Source: Crambe crambe
Lineage: Eukaryota > Porifera > Demospongiae > Poecilosclerida > Crambeidae
Length of the DNA: 64,000 bases
Direction of reading: 5' to 3'
Assembly (NCBI GenBank): GCA_963924555.1
Contig: OZ004588.1
Coordinates: 2,604,001 to 2,668,000 of the forward strand
Part shown: one piece after another, positions 34,298 through 44,355 of the stretch
Layout: each line of letters begins with the position of its first letter
Position numbering within the stretch: the first letter of the stretch is position 1
Translations under genes and position numbers: made by a program
The notes under the pieces: generated by a model
Database searches by the model: none
What the model was told of the DNA's origin: nothing
Seen by the model: the letters and a program-made list of their open reading frames with translations, nothing else

Positions 34298-34814
34298 TAC
34301 TCTTCTGATAACTTTCGAACTCGATTTGAACTATAATTATTATTATTAGCTATATATCAGCATCATATTATTATTATTTATTATGTAAAAAAAAAAATTA
34401 ATCGTCAGGCGTCATCCGTAAACTGACTACTACGCATGCGCACAACTTAAAAATTTGAAATTGCACTCAAATTTGGAAAAAACTTTAGAGAAGTGAGCTC
34501 TGAAGAGCTAGCTAGTGACTGTTCTAGTAGAGTTCTAACCTATTAGCATGCCATTCACCTTCTCCGGTGAGATTTTCGAGACTCAAAGTTGAGCATGCGC
34601 ACTCAGCATATTGCAAGATTCCATAAAACCGCAGTATAAACATTGGGCATGTGCGAGATTTGACGTATATACATATATCGTGAATCTCAATTGACATGAC
34701 AAGTGTGTGCTCTGCTCGCTTTGCTCGCTCGCTAATTAGTGAGTATTTTAAAAGTGGTGGGTACATCCCTGCAGATATCTATTAATTAGTGTGTCATTGA
34801 TATTTCATTTGTAG

Positions 34815-35084
34815 CTCCTCCCCTCAGTGTGAACAATATTGTGGAAGTCCTAAACATGCTTCCATGGAAAGATGTTGGCAAAAAATATCTGAATGTTCCC
34901 GAGTCTAAGTTAAATGCTATCAAAGACAAGTGTGATACGGATGAAGAAAGGCTTGTAGCCATCGTTAGATACTGGTTACTAAATGACCCGTATGCATCCT
35001 GGAGGAAACTTATACGTCAGCTTGACAACTGGGACCGTTCAGATATAGCAGACAGGATACGGAAGTATGCAGAGAAACTAACAG
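34815..35084 (+). CDS. Exon 6: death domain 2
   Basis: Exon of 270 bases, acceptor tcatttgtag, donor gtcagt, phase 1 at both ends; residues about 321-410. It reads A-P-P-L-S-V-N-N-I-V-E-V-L, then W-K-D-V-G-K-K-Y-L, a K-x-x-x-I helix, R-Y-W-L-L-N-D-P, and S-W-R-K-L-I-R-Q-L ending with A-D-x-I-R-K-Y. That is the death-fold helix pattern with the conserved W in helix 5. It is distinct in sequence from death domain 1, so the array was not formed by a very recent exon copy. Confidence 0.82.
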
Positions 35085-36937
35085 GTCAGTGAGAGCTTCA
35101 AACATTGACATATGTGCATGGAGAGATTAGTTAATAACATTGCTATTGTTCTGTTAGACAGGACTCAGTTGTATTATTTCTAAATGGTAGCTAGTTTAGG
35201 TAATCTACAATTGCATATAATTATGTATTCTAACTTCTATATCTGCTATATCTTGGGGTTGATTGTAACTACTTGACTACTGCACATGCTGAGACCCATG
35301 TCCAGTTGTTAAGAGTACTTAGAGACTCAAGTCCTGTAATACATGTAACAAAGTTTAATTTTTTGCTAGCTAATTTCATTCCACTATTCCAACAAACCCT
35401 ATTATAGTCTACTTACATTCACTCTGACACCTTGAAGCCAATGAGTTATGTATAACTTTTTACTGGTATAAAGTAGAGTCTTATAGTAGCCACCATCAGC
35501 TCTCTGGTGATGTGAGTGATGTCTGAAATCGGTCAGGAATTGACAAAGTTATAACAATTATCACAAGTACTCCAAGTGTTAAGTTGTTTTTTAGATCTTG
35601 GGGTTAGTAGGTGAATGCACAAGTGAGTCAAGTAACCATCCATCACCAGACTCAAGAACCACAGCAATATTACCAAAATACTATTCCTACTTCACTCCTA
35701 TTAGGCGTCCTAGGAGTGAAGTAGGAATAGTATTTGGTAATATTGCTGTGGTTCTTGAGTTTGGTGATGGATGGTTACTTGACTCACTTGTTGCTGAAGG
35801 GAGAGTGAAGTAGGGATTTAAGTTGGACATAGGTGTGGTTACTGAAATTAGGAGGGCTGAGAGTGATAGGAATAGTAATAATGCAGCTATATTTTATGGC
35901 TATCCCTACTTATTTTTTATTTAGAAGAAATTTTTTGCGCTCACTTGTTAACTATAGAGATGCAACAGTCATTGAAAGGACAACAAAGAGGTTCTATATT
36001 ATTTAATATATGGAAATCTAGCCTCTTGATCACAGCACTGAGATCACTAGCATATGTGAGGAAAGGCTCTTGTAGAGGTTTTGTTCCTAAGGGTGTGGTT
36101 AAGCTTTTTTTTCTTGGCTAGAAATAGTGATGCAAAATGTTAAATAAGGTTTGTCAGTCGAATTGTGAACTTGCTGTATTCTCATATACTTGAGGGAAGT
36201 TTAGGATTATTTTAGACAGGTTGTTCGACATTCAGTGGGTGAAATTTCCCCTACGCTTCCCCCAAATGGTTATATACATCCAACAGTGAGGTTTCCATGC
36301 ATTGGTTAACAGTGACTTCTAAATATTTGACCTCGTAGCTAACTTCCCCTCCAAGTGGAAAATCCTAGATGAAATCCTGATAACTACAATTTGTATGCTT
36401 TGGTACATTATGAAAGATCAATCTTTGGAAAAGCTGGACCATCCACAGCTACTTTAATTAGGTATTGTGTCTCTGAAAGTTTGAGCTGAGTATTTGCATG
36501 TGATGATTATTTTAAATATACACTATAGCATTTTTTCTACTGAGCATACAAAAATGGCATACAATATGAGTGCATAATTTGTTTACTGTGCAATGAAGAC
36601 ATGTGAACTTGACCAAACCCACTTCATGTTAGTGATGTAATTCTGCAATCAAGTGGATGGCTACACAAAACATATGGAAGTGAGGGGATCATCATGCTAT
36701 TAGCTAAGTAGGACCCTCACCTCCTAAATAGCCTAATATTATTGATCCGTTGATAGCATAAACTTCCCCTCCCCTCCCACATTATTAATTATATTATCCT
36801 CAAACATATACACACCCACACACAAACATGCCAGTGCCTCACTCTCTATATGGAACCCTCCATGGTGCTTGACTAGTACTGTAAAATTCTGTGGGTTTGT
36901 CTTATCTGAGGTAATAGAAATGTTTGTGTCCTCCCAG
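35085..36937 (+). other. Intron 6 of gene copy 1
   Basis: About 1.85 kb, AT-rich. It contains the hairpin element at 35619-35791 and a further related piece at 35900-35945 (ccctacttattttttattt). No additional exon is seen. Confidence 0.55.
35619..35791. mobile_element. Near-perfect foldback element, 82-base arms
   Basis: The left arm (35619-35700) and right arm (35711-35791) are reverse complements with few mismatches around a 10-base loop (ttaggcgtcc). The open frames on both strands here are a by-product of the palindrome. Parts of the arm (caagtaac, catcacca, ctattcctacttcact) recur in the element at 40956-41142, so the two belong to one family. Confidence 0.85.
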
Positions 36938-37234
36938 ATCCCAACCTCACCTCTCATGATTTGCTGGCTGCTCTGGACACTGTGGGGAATGTAGAGGACA
37001 TCAGTGAGACTTCTATTGGTGGTGTCTTGGAGGGAGTACTTGAAATACCAAATCCAAAGTGGAAGGAGATGGGATCACAATGTTCTTCAGAGGCTGAATA
37101 TCATTACCAACTTATGGAGTATTATCTAAAAAGTCATGAACATCCTGGATGGAATCACCTGGCTGGGCAACTTCTCTGCTGGAAACAACACAGAGCTCTT
37201 CACAAAGTGAAGGGGAATGTTACAGCTGATAAAG
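36938..37234 (+). CDS. Exon 7: death-fold domain 3
   Basis: Exon of 297 bases, acceptor gtcctcccag, donor gtaagt, phase 1 at both ends; residues about 411-509. It starts D-P-N-L-T-S-H-D-L-L-A-A-L-D. The middle carries a linker richer than usual in G and E, and the end has L-M-E-Y-Y-L-K-S-H-E-H-P-G-W-N-H-L-A-G-Q-L-L. The last part is a good match to helices 4-5 of death domains; the first helices are weaker. It is the longest and most diverged of the death-fold exons. Confidence 0.72.
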
Positions 37235-38782
37235 GTAAGTGTGTGGTAGATGACACATACCAAGTGAGGCAAGGGTGAATATAGTCATGTGATTGGTCAA
37301 TAGTGGATACAAGATCTCATATATTCCACCTTGAAATATCACCATAGGAGGTAGTGCAACACCTGTGGCACTAGCACAGGCAACGATTGTAATCTGTGCC
37401 TTGTTACCCGAAGATCTCCCATAAAATTTCTTCGTGCCTCTCTCAGCTATTCATTTTGGTTGCTTATGCTCAAGGTTTTTATCAACATTGTTAATACGAT
37501 GTGGTTTATCAGCAATGTCGTGTTCTTCACATGTTGACTGGAGCAATTTGAAGTATTTATCAATCTTATTCCTGTGTGATGGCATCTGCCCTAGCTTTTG
37601 ATAGAGGATCAGCCATACACAAGATAACTTAGGATTACGGCTCATAAATCGAGACTACCAGCCCTATCCATTGAATTTCTCGGTATCAACGCCTTTCTTT
37701 TCTACCGTCTTTTGAACCATTGCAAGCAGCTACCTCTCTCTTGGTTTTTCTATAACCTATGGATGCTGCTTGCTTGAGAAAAGTCACAAGCTCCTTCTCT
37801 TCTTCACTGAAAAGGTAAGGCTTGGGGCCAGATTTCTCTCCATGCATTACTCGGCCAGTAATCTTGTCCTTCAGGGTTGACCTATACACCTGGTAACTTC
37901 TGGATGCTTCATTCAGCCCAAGGGTTCCTTCCTTAATGGCTTCTATAGCTTGTAGCATGCTTTCATCCGACCATTGCTTGAACTTTTTTGGCCTTTGACT
38001 TGTTTCAGTGACTCTCTTTCGTTTTCCCATCCTCTTTTGCTCTCTATAATATGACTGATATTAAAAAAAACCGGAAAAAAACAACCCAAACATGAAAAGA
38101 AACAAAGAATGGCAATCTACCTTGTGTTTTGACATTGATTAGCACACAAAAAAGTTATCTTGTAGGATAGAACAAGAAACCATCAACGCAATAAACTCCG
38201 GCGCCACTCCGCTACTTCCGTGCATGAATGAAACTGGTCGACATTGAATGACGAGGATAGATGGTGGACGACAATAGATAACTTGTTAGGAGTTCAGTTT
38301 ATCTTCCTTTTCTTTTCTTTTTGTGTATTTGTGTAAGAATATCATGAAATGGGTCTTATCTATCACTTCATTAATTCTTTTGCCAACAGATATACAATTT
38401 GGAGGGTTTTTTGTGGTTTTTCTATTAAGTCCAATATGCACTCCTTGTTGAGTGCATATATGGCTAGAGGGTGTGAACCAGGATAGTTATGGTTGTGCAT
38501 AGTGTGGGAGGGGCTAACAGCTGGATAGCACTATTTCATTATTGAAATGTGCAACACAAGTCTTTTTATGTCAAAGCAATTCCCAGCATATACAGTACCT
38601 ATCATTCATCTCTTGATGTTAACACTAAGTGCATGCATACACCTCATATTGTCTTTAGAGCATGAACTATAGTAGACTGAAGTAATACATGCTCATACTA
38701 TTTCCATTTGTTCCTGTTACTTGTTGAATGGACTTGTTTCTATTGCTCATCTCATGTTATATCTCTATGTTCTCTCACACAG
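37235..38782 (+). other. Intron 7 of gene copy 1
   Basis: About 1.55 kb. It holds the broken pogo-like transposase at 37450-38030 on the minus strand. The remainder is AT-rich with no exon that could be supported. Confidence 0.55.
37450..38030 (-). pseudogene. Pogo/CENP-B-like transposase, N-terminal remnant
   Basis: The minus-strand frame from 38030 begins M-G-K-R-K-R and has a helix-turn-helix of the pipsqueak/CENP-B type (F-K-Q-W-S-D-E-S-M-L-Q-A-I-E-A-I, then G-L-N-E-A-S-R-S-Y). After a break near 37690, a second frame (37645-37451) has F-K-L-L-Q-S-T-C and N-N-V-D-K-N. That corresponds to the first catalytic aspartate region of the DDE domain, where the usual E after D is replaced. The sequence between and beyond is deleted, so it cannot be active. 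Confidence 0.65.
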
Positions 38783-39046
38783 ACCCCTCCCTCACCCTCA
38801 CTAATCTCACTCAGCTGCTGGAGGATGTGAGGTATTGGGATAATGTGGTTTATTATCTAGACATCCCCAACTCAGTGTGTACTAGTATTCAAACACAACA
38901 GTCCAGTGAGTCTGAACGTAGGAAGGCTTGTTGGGAGTGGTACCTGAACAACCACCCATGCCCTTCATGGCGTCACATTGCTAATGCTCTCTATATGAAA
39001 GATGAGCATGGAGTGCTAGAAGTGTTGAAGAATCGCTACCTTAAAG
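38783..39046 (+). CDS. Exon 8: death domain 4
   Basis: Exon of 264 bases, acceptor tctcacacag, donor gtgagt, phase 1 at both ends; residues about 510-597. It reads D-P-S-L-T-L-T-N-L-T-Q-L-L-E-D-V, then W-D-N-V-V-Y-Y-L-D-I-P, a C-W-E-W-Y-L-N-N-H-P helix, and S-W-R-H-I-A-N-A-L-Y. This matches the death-fold pattern and resembles exon 7 at its start (D-P-x-L-T) and at x-W-x-H-x-A. The two may be old duplicates. Confidence 0.8.
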
Positions 39047-39520
39047 GTGAGTCTCTGTGATGATTACTAAAATGGTTGTATTTGCATGTGAGCCTTCTCT
39101 CATGTCCACAAAAAAAATTGTCCTATGTCACACATGTTATTGTTGGAGTACTTGCAGGAAGTTACATATATACAATACTCTCCTGCCATCATATGTATTT
39201 TCTTCTGGTACTTAAGCCACTCTAGTGAAGTAGAAAGTAGCAGTCCTTATGAAGAGATGCAGTCTTGCTGGTCATATATTATGTCTGCCTACATTCAAGA
39301 ATGAGCCTTCAACAAGAGAACAATGTTCTAGGATAGAATTCTTTCTTTGCATACCAAGACAAGTACAGCTTGGACATGAAGCTTGTTGTCAGCTGATTCA
39401 ACCTCACATGATAGCAGTCTTCTGTGCCTAATTGCTTCAGCCAGTTAACAAATATTGAGATAATAGTGGTTTGGATGACCAGTGCTTGTACGTAGCAGAG
39501 CATGAGCTACCCGTGTAGAA

Positions 39521-39759
39521 CTTAGCGCGAAATAGTGCACAATCTAACGATAATCGCGTTATTACGCGTATCAACTCCTTTCAACTCCTTTTATCGCACT
39601 ACAGAATACGCGCAATGTAGCAACGCAAAAACGTGCGAAATCGCGCTCCTACGCGAATTTACGTAGCCATAATAACGCGTAATCTGCGACTTTTTACGTG
39701 AGATGACGTTATTTTTTGACAGCAAATTAACGCATTATTAAGCGCTATATCGCGCGAAG
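39521..39759. mobile_element. CpG-dense short element with imperfect terminal inverted repeats
   Basis: This stretch of about 240 bases contains around 30 CpG, many as cgcg or acgcg, while the surrounding intron has almost none. The ends (cttagcgcgaaatag and ctatatcgcgcgaag) are imperfect inverted repeats of about 15 bases. No ORF of note. A MITE-like element is the best guess. A regulatory CpG island is possible but lies deep in an intron. Confidence 0.5.
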
Positions 39760-40012
39760 CTTCATACATTAAATATCAATGCTATCTAAGTACTATAACT
39801 ATTATACTTGTGAGACAGTACATCATATTCCGAGGGCCATATTTGTTTTATATTGTCTCCACAAGAATAGATTGCAGGTATTAAATTTTGATGAATAGTG
39901 TTGACTTTAGTATCAGAGAGTACAATAGTACTCTCTAAGTAGGGATGGCATGGATGCTCCATTGGAGTAGTACTTGATATTTTCTTTCATAACTCCAGAA
40001 TACTTACCTCCT

Positions 40013-40283
40013 CAGTGGTGGATTTAGAGGGGTTTCTAGGTTTCCACTGAAACCCCCTTTCAACAGACAAATGTAGAGTTATAGCAGGCCAGACAGAGCC
40101 AGCGCTATATACGAGCTGCTATGTTGTGGGGTCAAAGTACGGCGCATAAGCATGCGCACTAGCTGTCAATCAGGCATGCATAGTTTTTAAAAAAGTGGGT
40201 GTGGTCAATGAAAATTTTCCCCGCATGCAAAAAAGCGCGCGGATCTTAGAGACCCCCTCTATAAAATTCTAGATCCGCCACTG
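40013..40283. mobile_element. 271-bp CAGTGG-type TIR element with 5-bp duplication
   Basis: The element begins cagtggtggatttag and ends ctagatccgccactg, and is flanked by CTCCT at 40008-40012 and 40284-40288. It is the same family as the 489-bp element at 62227-62715, which has a TGTGG duplication. The end sequence looks hAT-like, although 5 bp is shorter than the usual 8. It has no coding capacity. Confidence 0.85.
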
Positions 40284-40955
40284 CTCCTGCAGTCTGGGAC
40301 TCAAGTATGAAGAGCAGAGAACAAAGCAATATCATTTTACAGCGACTTTAAAAATCGCCGTTTTCATCTGGTCGTTCATCATCATCATCATCATCATCAT
40401 CATTAAACAACTTATTTCAGAAATGGTTCATTCAAATGCTATAATTCTTATACCAATCTACTCAGAAATGACTGCGCTATAATCCTTTACCTTTAACTCC
40501 ACATGTTCAAAAATAGCATGTCATTTTCCAATTTGTTAGCTTTCAACATACAATGAGGCAGACATTTTTATGCCCCGCTCCATACACGTGATTCTTGGAT
40601 CTTAACCTTGCAACTGACTAGTGAATCTGTCATTAGCTGTCTCTCTTGATGTTGGTCTCTCAATGCTCAGAGCATAAACCCTAGACACTAGTCTGGTTAT
40701 GAATCAAGTCTTGATGCAACAGTATATCAGGTAGGTACATATCAGTAAAGGCCTTAAAAATTATATGCAAAATTAGGTAAATTGGAATCTTATAAACTCT
40801 ATGGATCTTCCAAATCAGATTCATTTCAGCTCATACAATATTATGATGAAATCTCCAATGAACTACATAGCTACAATACATAAACTTTAATTTTTGATAG
40901 CATCCAGTTGCCTATAATAAAATAAAGCATTACATCAAAAAAGATGAACAGGTAA

Positions 40956-41142
40956 AGGAAAAAATATTTATTCTAAATAAAGAAGAGAAGTAGGGATGGC
41001 TGTGTGCGGTTCAAAAAAGTTCAGCAAAAAGAGAGTGTACTTTAGTCAAGTAACCCCTTACCCATCACCAACTACAAGCCAACTATTCCTACTTCACTGC
41101 CACACCCATCCCTTTATTATTTAGAATAAAATTTTTTTTCCT
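40956..41142. mobile_element. MITE with inverted ends, relative of the foldback at 35619
   Basis: The left end (aggaaaaaatatttattctaa, then agtagggatgg) and the right end (cccatccctttattatttagaataaaa) are inverted repeats. The interior shares several 8-15 base phrases with 35619-35791. It contains no ORF. Confidence 0.65.
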
Positions 41143-41745
41143 TTATCCATAATAATACTGTATAGCTGCAAATATTGGCATAGACTTCATTTGGCAGTTT
41201 GGCAGTTGATTTCTCAATCGCCAAAATTAATTCCACAACAGTAAAAGGTTATTTACATAGATATGGTAAAGGTTATCAACATTACGAATCTGCAAATAAC
41301 ACGATTTCGATCGATAGTTAGACGAAATAGTGAAGCAACAGTAGAGTCGGTGTCCAGGTACTTTTGTAGATATGATGTCCACTTATTCAGACGCCATAGA
41401 TTGTTTGAAAGTAGCTACTCACACTTACATGTGCTTGCTCGATATAGCATGCACGCACTGTGCCAATTAATTTTATGAAATGCGCATGCATACTCTACTT
41501 AATATATATATTTTTTTTTCATAGTGTCTTTTTTAATTTATATTATTATTCTTTTATTCCAATTTTTTTTCCCGAAATAGTAGGTGATGATGAAACAAAC
41601 AAACAAACAAAAAAATAACAACAAAAAAATAACAAAAAACACAAAAAAACAAAAACAAAAAATAAATAAATAAAATAAAAAAAACCAAACCAAACTACAG
41701 CAGCAACAAACCAAAACAAAACAAGAAAGAAAGAAAAAAGGCTGA

Positions 41746-41958
41746 CTACAAAAGATCGTCCAGTTCAGGGGGTAGGGTTGGCTGGCGGTGCAGCCCTAGA
41801 CTTGCATTTCCGCACCACAGAGCAATGGCCACACGCCCGAAGAGGTGCTTGGTGGATGAGGTAGGATCAGGCGAACCAGTCCTCTGTCCGATAGCATAGC
41901 CGATTGCACGGATGGTGGTGATAGCGTCCTCCACGAGGCCACCTAGAGTTTCAGCCAT
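41746..41958 (-). pseudogene. Retroelement ORF C-terminus, 5'-truncated
   Basis: The minus strand is open for about 70 codons. The pattern G-x-L-V-E-D-A-I-T-T-I-R, G-Q-R-T-G, then L-F-G-R-V-A-I-A-L-W and H-R-Q-P-T-L-P-P is one I recognise from the end of long retroelement ORFs in invertebrates. Directly downstream on the same strand is a T-rich simple tract (complement of 41600-41740), which looks like the 3' tail of a target-primed insertion. The upstream part is missing. The element class is not certain. Confidence 0.55.
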
Positions 41959-42429
41959 GAGAGGAATAAATTCAAGCTAGAATCAAGTAAGGTATTGAAG
42001 AGGTAGTGAAAATAGCTTAGTTCATTATTCCAAGTCCATAACCTTAAAAGCCCACCTTATAGCTGTTGTGCTGGATTCTCTCCGTTCACTAGCTAGCTGA
42101 ACCAAGACCCTCGTGAGACTATAGCTAGCTTTAGAGCTTGATTTGAAGTCTCACTCTAAAATCATCCACTTTCTGTTTTGCAACAACTGAATTGCTCCAT
42201 AGGAAGTAGGCATCCTTGTTGTTGTTTTTTGTCGAGGAAGGGGGTGATGGGGTCACTGGTGGACTACAAGCCTGTGACTACACAGTTTCAGCATAGACCT
42301 TTTTATAGAACTTATCCAGACTGAGCCTGGTACATTCTGTGATTCATAAGGAGCCCCTCCCCCATTTATGTCCACCCCCTAGCCATAATCATATGATTTT
42401 GAACTTACAATATACTGTCACTTAGTGCA

Positions 42430-42620
42430 GTCTAGAACTGAAATGGAGAAAGTTGAATATTGTGTCTCCACTGTAGCTCTGGACTTCTCACTTGGAGGTC
42501 CTTGTCTCAGTTCTTACTGCAGTCACACTTGCTTGCTTGTCTCAAATGACAATCAGAGCTAGTTAACAGCATCACCTAACCACATACCTCAATATCTACA
42601 AGCACATTACAAGCAACAAC
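42430..42620 (+). pseudogene. Decayed fragment of the COR part of the GTPase exon, first
   Basis: Phrases such as tagctctggacttctcacttgg, ggtcc, ctgcagtc and aatgacaatca follow the order seen at 45920-46070 in the intact exon 9 but with many changes and indels. It has no open frame. It shares its downstream end (gctagttaacagcat, accacatacctcaatat) with the second fragment at 42775-43000, so the two fragments are themselves a tandem duplicate. Confidence 0.65.
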
Positions 42621-42774
42621 CCAAGAACCAAATTTAAAGTTAGTGCTTTCTAGCTCTATAGGAAGCATGCATGAAGAAATCCTTTAGTTAAAAACATGTT
42701 TACTATATCATCATTCTATGAAACGTTTCCCTGATTCCTCGTTGATTCTTAAATAACTTCAAACCTGAAATACA

Positions 42775-43000
42775 GTCACTTGATTAGAATAGTATAGAAC
42801 TGAAATGGAGAAAATCCATGAATATCATGTCTCCAATAATTTGGCAGTAGTTCCTCTTGCTCTGGACTTCCCACTTGGTTGTTACTTCTTGCAGTCTTAC
42901 TTGTCAAATAACAATCAGTTTACTCTTGAGCTAGTTAACAGCATTACATAACCACATACCTCAATATCCACAAGCACATTACAAGCATATGCATGCAAAT
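42775..43000 (+). pseudogene. Decayed fragment of the COR part of the GTPase exon, second
   Basis: It carries the same order of phrases as exon 9 around 45920-46070 (actgaaatggagaaaa, atcatgtctcca, cctcttgctctggacttcc, ttgcagtcttac, aataacaatcagttt) with a deletion in the middle. It is closer to the intact exon than the first fragment. It is not open and lies upstream of the intact exon, in the same orientation. Confidence 0.7.
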
Positions 43001-44355
43001 TTACAAGCCATTTGTAATGCGATTACAGGAAGGTTAGGGGAAGATTCAAAGAGTTATGTTCGTGGAGTTGATATCAAGGCAAGGCCATCATCCAAACCCA
43101 ACAAAAGCCAAGAACTACTTCATGTTCAGATCATTGATGAAACTTCAGTTATGTCAGCTCCAGGACTTACAATAAATAGAAAACAAAGAAGAAACATAAA
43201 GATTTAGATATTCAACTGGACACATTGAAGGCTTACCATCCATAATGAGCTTTCTATCACCTCATAGAAAAGAATCACCTGTTCCTTAGATTGATGAATT
43301 TGAGCATTTAGTTTTCATAAGGTTTATATGATGAAGCACTATTGAATTAACAAGGTCTCAAATTGCATCTTGGGACCAATTAGCTCTTTATGGAATCAGT
43401 GTAAATACCATAATCGTATAAATTTTCAGAGGTTTTAAATTTCATGATTTCCGGAGCTGTTCCTATAATAAAGAATTTCTGCAGATCTAATTTACACATG
43501 GAAAATAATGCATGCGCATAATAGCTATATCATTGCCTGCTGCTGGGGCCGAGTGACATGCATGATGGCTACCTTCTCGTGATTTGTGGCTACTACAGAG
43601 AAACCTAGATAGTCCCCCAAAAAGAAGAAAAGCTGGGCTGGCGATGCCAGACTAAAATCTGGACTGCTATATACGGAAAGCGAGACACTTCATTGTAGAA
43701 GAGAGACAGGTAATGGCCATGATCCCGCATCACGCACGCATGCGCATCGTTATCATTATGATGTCATAGTACTAATTATTTTCAAGGATTCTGATCGACT
43801 ACAAAAAAAACAAAAATAAAATCCCATCGAAAATTTATACGATTACGGTATATTTTTTCACTGCTACTACTTTTCAGGAATGTGATAAGTATATATTATT
43901 AGTTTGATAGGAAGGCACTATCGGCATTATCAGGTTCTCCACCATTGGCTGACTAAAGTGGTACTAGGTAGCTAGCTATCCTGTCAATTACTTGATTGCT
44001 GATTGATTCTTGACCTTACGTAATTTGGAGCTGGCTACCACTAACATGATCAGCACTCACTTGGCAGCTAGTGAGCATAAAGAAAGAAGAAAGGAAATTG
44101 TTTTGTTTATCATTCCACTATCATATCTGGAATATAGTAGAATGTCCTTACATGTGCATGCAAAAAAAACTGTTACGTAATGTCCAAGAAAAAACTGCAG
44201 GACAGTATGCAATGATGTTCTATGTCTGCTGTGTGTGTAACACATACCAAGTAGAAAAAAACTAAATTTGAGTGGGTGTATTAAATATTAGTAATATAAT
44301 TTATACATGCACAAATGACATTCGTCTTTTTTTTTATTTCATTGACTACCCGTAG

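Larger units (their letters stand above)
27136..34814 (+). other. Intron 5 of gene copy 1, transposon-rich
   Basis: About 7.7 kb. It holds a related pair of short repeats (27945-28050 and 32636-32745, sharing gcttaccacaa, cacttag and ctctatgacaaaa), a TA-flanked pogo-like element (29013-29464), an inverted-repeat element (29793-30012), a 434-bp element with 9-bp duplication (32761-33194) and a retroelement ORF remnant (33290-34297). Nothing else that is coding can be supported. An exon could be missed by eye. Confidence 0.55.
39047..44355 (+). other. Intron 8 of gene copy 1
   Basis: About 5.3 kb. It contains the CpG-dense element (39521-39759), a 271-bp TIR element (40013-40283), a (CAT)n tract (40379-40404), a MITE (40956-41142), an A-rich simple tract (41600-41735) joined to a retroelement C-terminus (41746-41958), and two decayed fragments of the GTPase exon (42430-42620 and 42775-43000). 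The open frame at 42989-43207 was not recognised. Confidence 0.55.

Noticed and set aside
35598-35813. Open frame of about 71 codons
   Set aside because: It is the read-through of a near-perfect hairpin, with no homology and no splice or start context. The palindrome explains it.
42989-43207. ORF of about 72 codons following the second GTPase fragment
   Set aside because: No recognised motif and no paralogue in the window to compare; could be an exon, but evidence is insufficient.
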